Shown: piece by piece, positions 26,117 to 34,973 of the stretch | How positions within the stretch are numbered: position 1 is the first letter of the stretch | Layout of the letters: every line of letters starts with the position of its first letter | NCBI GenBank assembly: GCA_017308375.1 | Contig: JAFKEW010000056.1 | Location: 38,333-102,332, forward strand | Direction of reading: 5' to 3' | DNA length: 64,000 nt | Source: Alphaproteobacteria bacterium | Lineage (GTDB): Bacteria; Pseudomonadota; Alphaproteobacteria; Micropepsales; Micropepsaceae | Position numbers and translations under genes: made by a program | Notes under the pieces: generated by a model | What the model saw: only the letters and a program-made list of their open reading frames with translations | What the model was told of the DNA's origin: nothing | Databases searched by the model: none

Positions 26117-27248
26117 CTATTCGAGATCGGCAATCGCCTCTTTCGGCTTGCCCCCGATAGCCTGTGCCAAGGCCGCCGCCATAAACGGATCAAGCTCCCC
26201 GTCCAGCACACTCTGCGGCGTGCGGCTTTCCACGCCCGTACGCAGATCTTTCACCAACTGATAAGGCTGCAGCACGTAAGAGCGAATCTGGTGGCCCCAG
26301 CCGATATCCGCCTTCTCCCCGATAAATGCGCCCGTCTCGGCCTTCTTTGCCTCCAGTGCGCGTTCGTAGAGTTTTGAACGCAGCATGTCCCAGCAAATGG
26401 CGCGGTTCTGGTGCTGTGATCTTTCAGTTTGCGAGGCTACCACAATGCCCGTGGGCAGATGGGTGATGCGCACCGCACTTTCAGTTTTGTTGACGTGCTG
26501 ACCGCCCGCGCCGCTTGCCCGGTAGACGTCGATCCGCACCTCCTTCTCAGGAATGTCGATTTCGATAGTCTGGTCGATCACCGGAAAGATCGTGACGCTG
26601 GCAAAGCTCGTGTGCCGGCGGGCATTGCTGTCATACGGTGAAATGCGCACAAGGCGGTGCACGCCCGCCTCTGTCTTCAGCCAGCCATAGGCGTTGTGCC
26701 CTTTGACCAGAACGGTAGCCGATTTGATTCCGGCCGTCTCGCCCGCGCTCTCCTCAACCAGTTGCAGCTTGTAGCCCTTCCGCTCCGCCCAGCGGGTGTA
26801 CATGCGGAAAAGCATTTCCGCCCAGTCCTGGCTTTCGGTGCCGCCGGCGCCGGCATGAATTTCGACATAGCTATCGTTGCCGTCAGCCTCACCCGACAGC
26901 ATCGATTCAAGGCGCAAGGTTTCGGCGCGGGCGCGAAGGGCCGTGATTGCGGCTTCGCCTTCCGATACCAGGGCGGCATCGCCATCGGCTTCCGCCAGTT
27001 CGATCAGGCCCGTGGCATCGGACAATTCATTTTCCAGCGCCCGGACCGACGACATGGATTCCTCCAGCCGCTGACGCTCCCGCATCAGGGTCTGGGCTTC
27101 CTGCGGATTGTTCCAGAGCGAGGGGTCTTCCGCCTTGGCGTTCAGTTCATCCAGGCGGCGTGTGGCACGATCCCAGTCAAAGATGCCTCCTCAGCAGAGC
27201 AACGGCCTGCTGAATATCTTCGATGGTGCGTTCGGTCTCGGCGCGCAT
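26117..27248 (-). CDS. prfB: Peptide chain release factor 2, expressed by programmed +1 frameshift
   Basis: RF2 ends translation at UGA and UAA. The gene begins at ATG 27248 with 23 codons ending ...RRHL before an in-frame TGA (27179-27177); a +1 shift at CTT then continues [19 protein letters not shown] in the frame ending at 26117, for a 376-residue product. The main frame holds the peptidyl-hydrolysis loop [15 protein letters not shown] and the RF2-type codon-recognition region. The leader and slip site match the classical autoregulatory arrangement, in which low RF2 promotes frameshifting and so raises its own synthesis. It is last in the amiC-mrcA-tonB-like-prfB series, 86 nt after the TonB-like gene. 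Confidence 0.95.
27176..27191 (-). promoter_or_regulatory. prfB +1 programmed frameshift site
   Basis: On the minus strand AGGAGG (27191-27186), CAT and CTTTGAC (27182-27176) reproduce the E. coli prfB recoding signal, with an internal Shine-Dalgarno-like hexamer 3 nt before the slippery CTT and a poor-context UGA-C stop. The ribosome slips forward one base at CTT and reads GAC. Confidence 0.93.
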
Positions 27249-27334
27249 GGTCTCTCCTCGCCGCCCTGATATAGGGTGCAGGAGCGCACCGCGTAAAGCC
27301 CCCCGAAGTGGTACGACGGCGATCCGCGAGGCCG

Positions 27335-27712
27335 CTATTTCGCGGCCGCTTTCGGCAATTTGTAGACCACCTGCACCGTCGTCCAGCCCGACGCGTTCTC
27401 GCCATATTCCATGGCCGGGACATAGGTCCAGTTCATGGCCGATTGTATCGCCGCGGTATCGAGATCCTCATAACCGCTGGACTTCATAAGCGACGCGCGC
27501 ACCGGCTTGCCATCATCCCGCACATAAATGGAGACATAGACATTGCCTTCCTCGCCATTGACCTGAGACGTCTTGGGATAAAACACCGGCTGCTGTGCCG
27601 AACGATCGACATGGGCGGTGGCGGTTTGTGCGGCAGCAGGCACGGCCAACAACGCAGCCCCGAATGCCGCCGCCGAAAAAAGTCCCAATGCCCGAATTTT
27701 CTTGTGCAACAT
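27335..27712 (-). CDS. Periplasmic TonB C-terminal-domain protein
   Basis: This 125-residue protein has a signal peptide (about residues 1-28, cleavage near AAAQ) and a single TonB C-terminal-like domain (GNVYVSIYVRDDGKPVRASL then AAIQSAMNWTYVPAM). It lacks the transmembrane anchor and Pro-rich linker of true TonB, so it should be soluble in the periplasm and cannot transduce ExbBD energy by itself. Proteins of this kind are usually annotated as energy transducers without evidence. It sits between mrcA (104 nt away) and prfB, a slot usually empty in this conserved cluster. Its role is unknown; a link to the wall-synthesis genes is only suggested by position. Confidence 0.8.
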   Translation of the reverse strand: MLHKKIRALGLFSAAAFGAALLAVPAAAQTATAHVDRSAQQPVFYPKTSQVNGEEGNVYVSIYVRDDGKPVRASLMKSSGYEDLDTAAIQSAMNWTYVPAMEYGENASGWTTVQVVYKLPKAAAK

Positions 27713-27815
27713 TGCGTGATCCTCCCGAACACGGCCACAAAATCATAAGCGCGTTGGAGGCCTCCGCAAACGCCAAAAGGCGCCGGAACGATCACTTCAC
27801 CGTGCGTCTGCGTGA

Positions 27816-30242
27816 TTAATAGAGGCCGCCGGTGCCTTCGCCGACATTGATCGCAGGGCCATAGGTTGTCTTGCCGCGCGTGTTGAGCGGCGCCACCGTC
27901 TCTTCATCGATGCCGGCCACCCCAGGTTCGCTGCCGGCCTTGAACGCCTCTTCAATCGAGCCCGGTGCGCCGGCGGAGGTCATCGCGCCACTATGCGCAT
28001 CGACCGGGACGAAGACGATTCCGGGTGGGACCCGGAATGGAATCGCCGGCACGTCGGCCAGCGCCTGCTTCATGAAATCGCGGAAGATCGGGGCCGCAAC
28101 GGTCGCGCCCTGCTCATGCTTGCCCAGCGTTTTGGGATCGTCGTAACCGACATAGACACCGCAGACGAGGTCCGGCGAGAAGCCGATGAACCAGACATCC
28201 TTGGAATCATTGGATGTGCCGGTCTTGCCCGCCAGTGGTTTACCGATCACGCTCACCGACCGGCCGGTGCCGCGCTTAACCACGCCTTCCATCAGCGAAA
28301 CCACCTGATAGGCAGTGCGCGGGTCCAGCACCTGCTCCCGATTGTCGGGGATCAGCGGATCGGATTGATGATGCCATGGCCCGTTGCAATCGGTGCAGAC
28401 GCGCGTGTCATGACGAAAGATCGTGTGGCCATAACGGTTCTGTACGCGATCCACCAAAGTGGGCAAGATTTTCTTGCCGCCGTTGTCAAACTCCGCATAG
28501 CCGGTTGTCATCTTCAGCAGCGTGGTTTCCGCAGCCCCGATCGAGTTGGCCAGCATTGGCGACAATTTTTTATAGACGCCGAAATTGTCGGCATAGGTCG
28601 CAACCTTCTTCATACCGACGGCCTGCGCGAGACGGATAGTCATCAGATTGCGCGAGAGTTCGAGACCCCGGCGCAAAGTGGTGAGACCGAGATATTCGTG
28701 CTCGTAATTCTCCGGCCGCCACAACGGCAGGCCCGGGCCCTGTGACATCACGAAGGGCGCATCCAGAACCTTGGAAACGGGGGTATAGCCGCTGTCGAGC
28801 GCGGCGGCATAGACGAATGGCTTGAAGGCCGAACCGGGCTGACGCATCGCCTGAGAGGCGCGGTTGTATTCGCTCGATTCGTAACTGAATCCGCCGGACA
28901 TCGCGAGAACGCGCCCTGTATGCGGGTCCATCACCACGATGGCGCCATTCACCTTCGGAATCTGGCGCAGGCCGTAATCGCCGTTTTTATCAGTCGGCTC
29001 GACATAAATGACATTGCCGGGCTTCACGACATCCTGCGGCGAACGGGGCGTGGGGCCGACGGAAGCATTGGCCAAAGGTTTGCGCGCCCAGGCCAGTGCG
29101 CTGAACGGAATCTTGCCTTCACTGCCATCGGCAAAGCCGAGCCGGATGGAATCGTCTTTGCCGAAACCAAGCACGGCCGCAACCTTCCAGCTTGGAATAC
29201 CGGACTTGTTGCGAACGTCGCCAAGTTCTTTCTTCCAGTCGCCCTGGATGTCGATATTGCTGGTGGCACCGCGCCAGCCATGGCGATGGTCGTAGCGTAC
29301 CAACCCCATACGCAGCGCATTGACCGCAAAATTCTGCAACCGCGTGTCGAGCGTGGAACGAACCTGAAGCCCGCCCTCATAGAGGGTGCGGGCGCCATAT
29401 TTCGCGTAGAGCTGGCGGCGGACATCTTCGACAAAATAGTCGGCGTCTTCGGCCTGAATGCCGAGCGGGCGCATCTGGGTCTGCAGGGGTTCTGCCTTGG
29501 CAGCCCGCGCCTCATCCCGCGTGATGTAGCCGTTGGAGCGCATCTGGTCGATCACCCAATTGCGGCGGCCGATGGCGGCTTCCATGTGGAAGCGGGGGTC
29601 GTAATTGGACGGTGCCTTGGGCAGGGCCGCAAGAAAAGCAGCCTCTGCAACGTCGAGTTGGTCGAGCGATTTGCCGAAATAGTTCAGCGCCGCGGCGGTG
29701 ACGCCGTAGGAGTTCTGACCGAGGAATATCTCGTTGAGATAAAGCTCCAGGATTTTCGATTTCGGATAGGTTGCATCGATCCGGATGGCGAGGATCGCTT
29801 CCTTAATCTTGCGCGAGAATTTCACATCGCTGTTGAGCAGGAAATTCTTCGCCACCTGCTGGGTGATGGTGGATGCGCCCTCGAGACGGCGATGATTAAT
29901 GACGTTGAAGATGTCCTTGACGCCAGCCCGGAGAATACCCGAGGGATCGATGCCGGGATGGGTGAAGAAATTTTTATCTTCCGCCGAAATGAAGGCATGA
30001 ACGACCAGCTTGGGCACAAAGGCGACCGGCACGAAAACCCGGCGCTCGCGCGCATACTCGCCAAGGATCGTACCATTGCCGGCATAGACCCGTGTGGTCA
30101 CTGGCGGATCATAGGTCTTCAAGGCATCGACGCTGGGCAGATCCCGCGTCAGTGAATAGACATAGGCCGCAATCAGACCGATACCGATTACGGCCGCAGC
30201 CCCGAAGACGACCAGACCTATCGTGAGAATTCGCCGCAACAT
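27816..30242 (-). CDS. mrcA: Class A penicillin-binding protein PBP1a
   Basis: An 808-residue bifunctional wall synthase: an N-terminal anchor (about 7-30), a GT51 glycosyltransferase domain with ISAEDKNFFTHPGID (catalytic Glu88) and EGASTITQQVAKNF, an OB-like insert around SWKVAAVLGFGKDDSIRLGF, and a transpeptidase domain with the SxxK serine at 471 (PGSAFKPF), an SRN motif and KTGTS starting at Lys673. It polymerises and crosslinks peptidoglycan in the periplasm. I placed the start at 30242, where the membrane anchor begins; the open frame to 30431 is not conserved. It follows amiC by 89 nt and is probably cotranscribed. Confidence 0.96.
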   Translation of the reverse strand: MLRRILTIGLVVFGAAAVIGIGLIAAYVYSLTRDLPSVDALKTYDPPVTTRVYAGNGTILGEYARERRVFVPVAFVPKLVVHAFISAEDKNFFTHPGIDPSGILRAGVKDIFNVINHRRLEGASTITQQVAKNFLLNSDVKFSRKIKEAILAIRIDATYPKSKILELYLNEIFLGQNSYGVTAAALNYFGKSLDQLDVAEAAFLAALPKAPSNYDPRFHMEAAIGRRNWVIDQMRSNGYITRDEARAAKAEPLQTQMRPLGIQAEDADYFVEDVRRQLYAKYGARTLYEGGLQVRSTLDTRLQNFAVNALRMGLVRYDHRHGWRGATSNIDIQGDWKKELGDVRNKSGIPSWKVAAVLGFGKDDSIRLGFADGSEGKIPFSALAWARKPLANASVGPTPRSPQDVVKPGNVIYVEPTDKNGDYGLRQIPKVNGAIVVMDPHTGRVLAMSGGFSYESSEYNRASQAMRQPGSAFKPFVYAAALDSGYTPVSKVLDAPFVMSQGPGLPLWRPENYEHEYLGLTTLRRGLELSRNLMTIRLAQAVGMKKVATYADNFGVYKKLSPMLANSIGAAETTLLKMTTGYAEFDNGGKKILPTLVDRVQNRYGHTIFRHDTRVCTDCNGPWHHQSDPLIPDNREQVLDPRTAYQVVSLMEGVVKRGTGRSVSVIGKPLAGKTGTSNDSKDVWFIGFSPDLVCGVYVGYDDPKTLGKHEQGATVAAPIFRDFMKQALADVPAIPFRVPPGIVFVPVDAHSGAMTSAGAPGSIEEAFKAGSEPGVAGIDEETVAPLNTRGKTTYGPAINVGEGTGGLY

Positions 30243-30331
30243 CCGTCCGCCGCTTCCTGTCCGGCGTCTAATATAGACTGTTTGTGACCACGGAAAGGCG
30301 GCAAAACAAGGACCGCAATCCAGCCATCCGC

Positions 30332-31693
30332 CTAATCCGAGACCGTCTGGGCCGCGGTGCGGCCGCCTTTCGGCAGCCCGAAATTGTTGTCGACGGCAGA
30401 GGCGATGGCGTCCGCCACCGAACTGCGCCACGCCGAGGTCTCCATCTGACCGGCATCGCCGGCGTTTGAGAGGTAGCCAAGCTCAATCAGAACCGCGGGA
30501 ACATCGGGGGCCTTCAGAACGACGAAGGCCGCCGAACGATGCGGGCGGCGCGGCAAAATGTCCGTAACCCCGGACAGCTTCTGAACCACCGTCTGCGCGA
30601 AGCGGGTTGAGCGGTTCATCGTATCGCGTTGTGCGAGATCAATAAGGATGGAGGCGACGGGGGCGTCCTCCTGCGAGAGATCGACACCGGCAATGATGTC
30701 GGACTGGTTTTCCTTCTGCGCCAGGGCGGCGGCTTCCTTGTCCGAACCCCGTTCCGACAGTGTGTAGACCGATGCCCCCGAAACCGACGGGCTCGGGTTC
30801 GAATCCGCGTGCAGGGAAATGAACAGGTCGGCATGGTCGGTGCGCGCGATCTTCACCCGCTGGCCGAGGGGGATGTAAGTGTCGTCATCGCGCGTCAGAT
30901 AAACGGTGTAATTTCCACGGCGCTGAAGCGCCTTGCGCAGGCGCAACGCCATATCGAGCACCAGATCTTTCTCCTGCAGGCCATTGATGCCGCTGGTGCC
31001 GGAATCGATGCCGCCATGCCCGGCATCGACCACGATGATCCGCTTGTTGGCGCCGGGGGCGCTTTGCGCATTTCCGGTGGCGCGGCTTTCGCGGGCGGCC
31101 AGACGCTCGGCCGCATTCTCCCGCGCCCTGAGATCAGCCGGCCAGCCTGCGGCGGCAAGGAATTTTGCCCGCGTGGTCGGGAACAGGTCGAACACGATGC
31201 GATAGCCGTGGCCACCCTGGGGCGGCAGCACCATCGGGTCTGCCACCCGGACGGGGCCGTTCAGATCGATCACAAAGCGGGAGTTGCCAGGCCGGAACAG
31301 ACCGTAACGGTAACTCTTGACCGCGCCCGTGCCCGTCGGCCGCTCCGCCTGCTGGATACGCCAGAGAACCTCCGGCATATCCACCACCACCCGATCGGGA
31401 TCAGCCAGGGTGAAGACCCGCAGTTGAAGAGGGTCGGACACCTCCACCACAAAACGGGTTTTGCCGCCGTGTTCCCCGATTCGGGTATCGAGCACCACGG
31501 GCAGAGCCTTAACCCGGTTCTGAGCCCGGTGGAGGCTTTCCTCGCTCTTGCGTTCCAGGGCGGCAATCGGGTCAGCGATCGTGGAATCCGGCCCGGAAAA
31601 GCCCGGTTTCGGCCGCGGAGCCGGTTGGGCGAAGGCGCCCCCCAAAAAGACGCTGGCCGCCGCTATCGTTAACACGCCAGCTCGAAAGCGCAT
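30332..31693 (-). CDS. amiC: N-acetylmuramoyl-L-alanine amidase with AMIN domain
   Basis: A 453-residue periplasmic amidase. A signal peptide (about 1-24) is followed by an AMIN peptidoglycan-binding domain (about 60-170, for example RFVVEVSDPLQLRVFTLADP) and an Amidase_3 catalytic domain with zinc ligands in VVDAGHGGIDSG, LFISLHADSN and a C-terminal IELGYLSN glutamate. It cleaves stem peptides from glycan strands, mainly to separate daughter cells. GGAG precedes the ATG at 31693; the longer frame to 31957 is non-conserved. It heads the amiC-mrcA group and is divergent from rne, the usual alphaproteobacterial arrangement. Confidence 0.95.
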   Translation of the reverse strand: MRFRAGVLTIAAASVFLGGAFAQPAPRPKPGFSGPDSTIADPIAALERKSEESLHRAQNRVKALPVVLDTRIGEHGGKTRFVVEVSDPLQLRVFTLADPDRVVVDMPEVLWRIQQAERPTGTGAVKSYRYGLFRPGNSRFVIDLNGPVRVADPMVLPPQGGHGYRIVFDLFPTTRAKFLAAAGWPADLRARENAAERLAARESRATGNAQSAPGANKRIIVVDAGHGGIDSGTSGINGLQEKDLVLDMALRLRKALQRRGNYTVYLTRDDDTYIPLGQRVKIARTDHADLFISLHADSNPSPSVSGASVYTLSERGSDKEAAALAQKENQSDIIAGVDLSQEDAPVASILIDLAQRDTMNRSTRFAQTVVQKLSGVTDILPRRPHRSAAFVVLKAPDVPAVLIELGYLSNAGDAGQMETSAWRSSVADAIASAVDNNFGLPKGGRTAAQTVSD

Positions 31694-32136
31694 TCTCCAC
31701 CCCTGCCCATTGCAGCGTAACCCGCGGGCGAAACTGGCAATAAACCATTTACGGTACGTTAGCACCTGACGGCGCGATAATGAATCTCTGTCAGTCGCCC
31801 CTTGCCGCAGGCGGGGGGTGCCCGTACAAAGACGAATACCCTGCTTCGCCGCCAAGGTGTACCAGGGTTCCGCAGCAAGTGCCGGCCGCAAGGTGCAGCC
31901 GGCCCCGTGTGAACCCCCATTGGCGGCAGGAGCCGCGGACGAGCCTTCGTCCCGCAATGATGTGAACAGAATGATTGACGGTTTTTTGCTCTATCCAACC
32001 GGCCCGCGGTTTCAACCGCGTGAGGCGGCATGGAGCATTCCGTCCCTAACCACGCGGCCCTCATCTCTGCCAAGCCTCGCTCCCGCGCTACGGCGCCGGA
32101 AGGCTTTGTGCGCGATTGCGCCGCCGGGAGACACCC
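31694..32136. other. Intergenic region between amiC and rne: probable long rne leader
   Basis: 443 nt hold no credible gene. On the plus strand I see three potential hairpins: GCCGGC arms around 31880-31902, GCGGACGA pairing with TCGTCCCGC (31935-31955, one bulge), and CGCGGT-TTCA-ACCGCG (32005-32020). A TTGACG (31975-31980) lies between them without a good -10. RNase E commonly controls its own mRNA through its leader, so structured RNA here would make sense, but no known leader family is recognisable. Confidence 0.35.
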
Positions 32137-34851
32137 ATGCCCAAGCGTATGCTTATCGATGCAAGCCACCCGGAAGAAACCCGGGTGGTCGTTCTGGACA
32201 GCCAGAAGGTTGAAGAGTTCGATTTTGAAGCCGCATCCAGGCGGCCCCTCAAAGGAAACATTTATCTCGCCAAAGTGACCCGGGTGGAGCCATCGCTCCA
32301 GGCGGCGTTTGTCGAGTATGGCGGCAACCGGCAAGGCTTCCTCGCCTTCTCGGAAATCCATCCCGACTACTATCAAATCCCGGTCGCGGACCGCGAAGCC
32401 TTGCTGGCCGAAGCGGAAGCCGAAGCGCGCCGCCACGCGGAAGACGATTTCGAGCCGGTGGAAACCGGCACGGTCAATGCCGCAAACGCGGATACCGAAA
32501 ACGATTCCGCCGATGACGATGAGGTGGACGGCGAAACAGCAGCCGATGCGCATGACAGCGCGGAAGAGCAACCGGACGCGAACAAAACCGCAGACGAAAC
32601 GATGTTCGTACCGAGCATGGACGCTGTTGCCGATGCGCTGGCAGGCGATGTTTCGTCCATCGAACAGGAAACCGCATCCGCGACGGAGAGCGATGCAGGC
32701 GCCGCTGATTCCGATAGCGACGCCGAAGCGGGCGATGAACAAAATGCGGAACCCGCACTCCATTCGGATGATCCGCCTGCACAGGCACTTCATGCGGCAC
32801 GGCCACCACAACGCTGGATGCGCCGCCGCCACTACAAAATTCAGGAAGTGATCAAGCGCCGCCAGATCATTCTGGTGCAGGTGGTGAAAGAAGAACGCGG
32901 CAACAAGGGCGCGGCGCTGACCACCTACCTGTCACTCGCCGGGCGCTATTGCGTGCTGATGCCCAACACGCCGCGCGGCGGCGGCATTTCGCGCAAGATC
33001 ACCAATGCCAACGACCGCAAACGCCTGAAGTCGGCCGCGGCATCGCTGGAGCTGCCGGAGGGCATGGGGCTTATCATCCGCACGGCGGGCGAAAGCCGCA
33101 CCAAGCTCGAGATCAAGCGCGACTATGAATATCTGCTGCGGATGTGGGACCAGATCCGTGAGTTGACCTTGCGGTCCAACGCGCCGGCTTGCGTTTATGA
33201 GGAAGGCGATCTGATCAAGCGCGCCATCCGCGACCTCTACAACAAGGACGTGTCGGAGATTGTGGTCGAAGGCGATGCGGGGTACCGCAACGCCAAGGAC
33301 TTCATGCGCATGCTGATGCCCAGCCATGCCAAGAATGTGAAGCCCTACAAGGACAGCGTCCCGCTGTTTCAGCGCTTCCATACCGAAGCGCAGCTCGACG
33401 CGATGTTCACGCCCACGGTCACGCTGAAATCGGGCGGCTATATCGTCATCAACCAGACCGAAGCACTGGTGGCGATCGACGTGAATTCCGGCCGGGCGAC
33501 GCGGGAACATTCGATCGAAGACACAGCCTTCAAGACCAACCTCGAAGCCGCCGACGAAATCGCGCGGCAATTGCGGTTGCGCGATCTGGCCGGGCTGATC
33601 GTGATCGACTTCATCGATATGGAAGACAATCGCAACGACCGCACGGTGGAGAAGCGCGTGGCGTCGGCGGTGAAAAACGACCGCGCCCGGATTCAGATCG
33701 GCAAGATCAGCCAGTTCGGTTTGCTGGAAATGTCACGCCAGCGGTTGCGCGCGGGCGTTATCGCGGGTTCGACGGTGCCCTGCCCCCATTGCGACGGGCT
33801 TGGCATTGTCCGCTCCGTCGAATCCGCCACGCTGCGCGTCCTGCGGGCCGTAGAAGAAGAAGGGCAGAAGCAGCGTGCCTCCGCCATCAGTGTGACGGTG
33901 CCGCCGGACGTGGCGATCTACGCGCTGAATCAGAAGCGGCGCGAGCTGGCACGGATCGAATCCGACTACGGCATGACCATCAGCTTCGCACCGGACGAAG
34001 ACACGCACCCGGGACATTTCGAGATCGAAAAGCTGACAGCGAAAGCCCCGGAGGAACGGCGCCTGCCGGTTTCGGTCGATGCGGGCTTTATTGACCCGGC
34101 CGAGGCGGAGGAAGACGAAGCGGACGATATTGAGACCGATGAGTCCGAGACCGTTGAAAAAAGCGAATCGGCACCGGCCGAAGCCACGAATGGCGAAGGC
34201 GGTGGACGGCGGCGCAGGCGCCGCAGGCGCCGTGGCGGGCGCGACCATGACCGGCCGCAAACCTTGCAGGAGCCGGTCCCGGCCCACTCGCTCGAATTCG
34301 TGGAGATGCCGCCAGGCGAAACCGAAGGTGTCGATGAGGCCGAGGGCGGCCACGACAGCGACGCCTCGCAACCGTCCGCAGATGGCGGGCAGCCGGACGA
34401 AGGCCAAGGCAAACGCCGGCGCCGGCGCAGGCGGCGCGGACGCCGCCACCATGGCGAGGCGGCAGCATCCGAACATCCGCCCGCAGATACCGAATCGGAC
34501 ACCGCCACCGCGGCCCCGGAGCAGAGCAGCGGAGCTACAGTGGAGCCGGCGGCATCGCTGAATGCACCATCCGGCCCCGTATGGTCCCTGGGCACCGAAA
34601 GCGAAGTCTCGCCAGCGTCCACGCCACCTGTGCAGGAAACGCATGAAGCCGTATCTGGCGACGAGGCACCGGCGCGCGAGCAGGTGCAGCCAGCGTCCGT
34701 AAACGGCAGTGGCGAACATCCGGCCGAGGCAGAAGCCGCACCGGCCGCACCACCGGCAGAGAGCGAAGCCGATACCGCGGTAAAGGCGCCGCCGGCCGAA
34801 AAGACAACCGAACCACCGCGCAAGGGTTGGTGGCAGAGGCGATTTTCCTGA
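32137..34851 (+). CDS. rne: Ribonuclease E
   Basis: This 904-residue endoribonuclease is the core of the RNA degradosome. The S1 domain (start to about 85, resuming at about 230) is split by an acidic insertion rich in Asp, Glu, Ala and Ser. The catalytic core follows, with the Mg-binding AIDVNSGRAT (Asp448) and VIDFIDM (491-494) and the zinc-link PCPHCDG (Cys549, Cys552). The disordered C-terminal half has two Arg-only blocks (near residues 690 and 765) that probably bind RNA, and ends GWWQRRFS. GGGAG precedes the ATG at 32137; a start 7 codons upstream is possible but less well placed. It is divergent from amiC. Confidence 0.95.
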   Translation: MPKRMLIDASHPEETRVVVLDSQKVEEFDFEAASRRPLKGNIYLAKVTRVEPSLQAAFVEYGGNRQGFLAFSEIHPDYYQIPVADREALLAEAEAEARRHAEDDFEPVETGTVNAANADTENDSADDDEVDGETAADAHDSAEEQPDANKTADETMFVPSMDAVADALAGDVSSIEQETASATESDAGAADSDSDAEAGDEQNAEPALHSDDPPAQALHAARPPQRWMRRRHYKIQEVIKRRQIILVQVVKEERGNKGAALTTYLSLAGRYCVLMPNTPRGGGISRKITNANDRKRLKSAAASLELPEGMGLIIRTAGESRTKLEIKRDYEYLLRMWDQIRELTLRSNAPACVYEEGDLIKRAIRDLYNKDVSEIVVEGDAGYRNAKDFMRMLMPSHAKNVKPYKDSVPLFQRFHTEAQLDAMFTPTVTLKSGGYIVINQTEALVAIDVNSGRATREHSIEDTAFKTNLEAADEIARQLRLRDLAGLIVIDFIDMEDNRNDRTVEKRVASAVKNDRARIQIGKISQFGLLEMSRQRLRAGVIAGSTVPCPHCDGLGIVRSVESATLRVLRAVEEEGQKQRASAISVTVPPDVAIYALNQKRRELARIESDYGMTISFAPDEDTHPGHFEIEKLTAKAPEERRLPVSVDAGFIDPAEAEEDEADDIETDESETVEKSESAPAEATNGEGGGRRRRRRRRRGGRDHDRPQTLQEPVPAHSLEFVEMPPGETEGVDEAEGGHDSDASQPSADGGQPDEGQGKRRRRRRRRGRRHHGEAAASEHPPADTESDTATAAPEQSSGATVEPAASLNAPSGPVWSLGTESEVSPASTPPVQETHEAVSGDEAPAREQVQPASVNGSGEHPAEAEAAPAAPPAESEADTAVKAPPAEKTTEPPRKGWWQRRFS

Positions 34852-34973
34852 CGCACGCGGAGAGAAAGCAAGCACCTTCGCCGCAATGCAGCCGTGATCG
34901 GGCTTTATTGACGGCAAGGTATGTGACCACTAGGTTCACATAAAGGCTTAAAAAGCGGGGCAAACGGAGTTCG

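Noticed and set aside
27085..27248. prfB frame change considered as a sequencing error or pseudogene
   Set aside because: The AGGAGG-CAT-CTTTGAC context is the known recoding signal, so the shift is functional.
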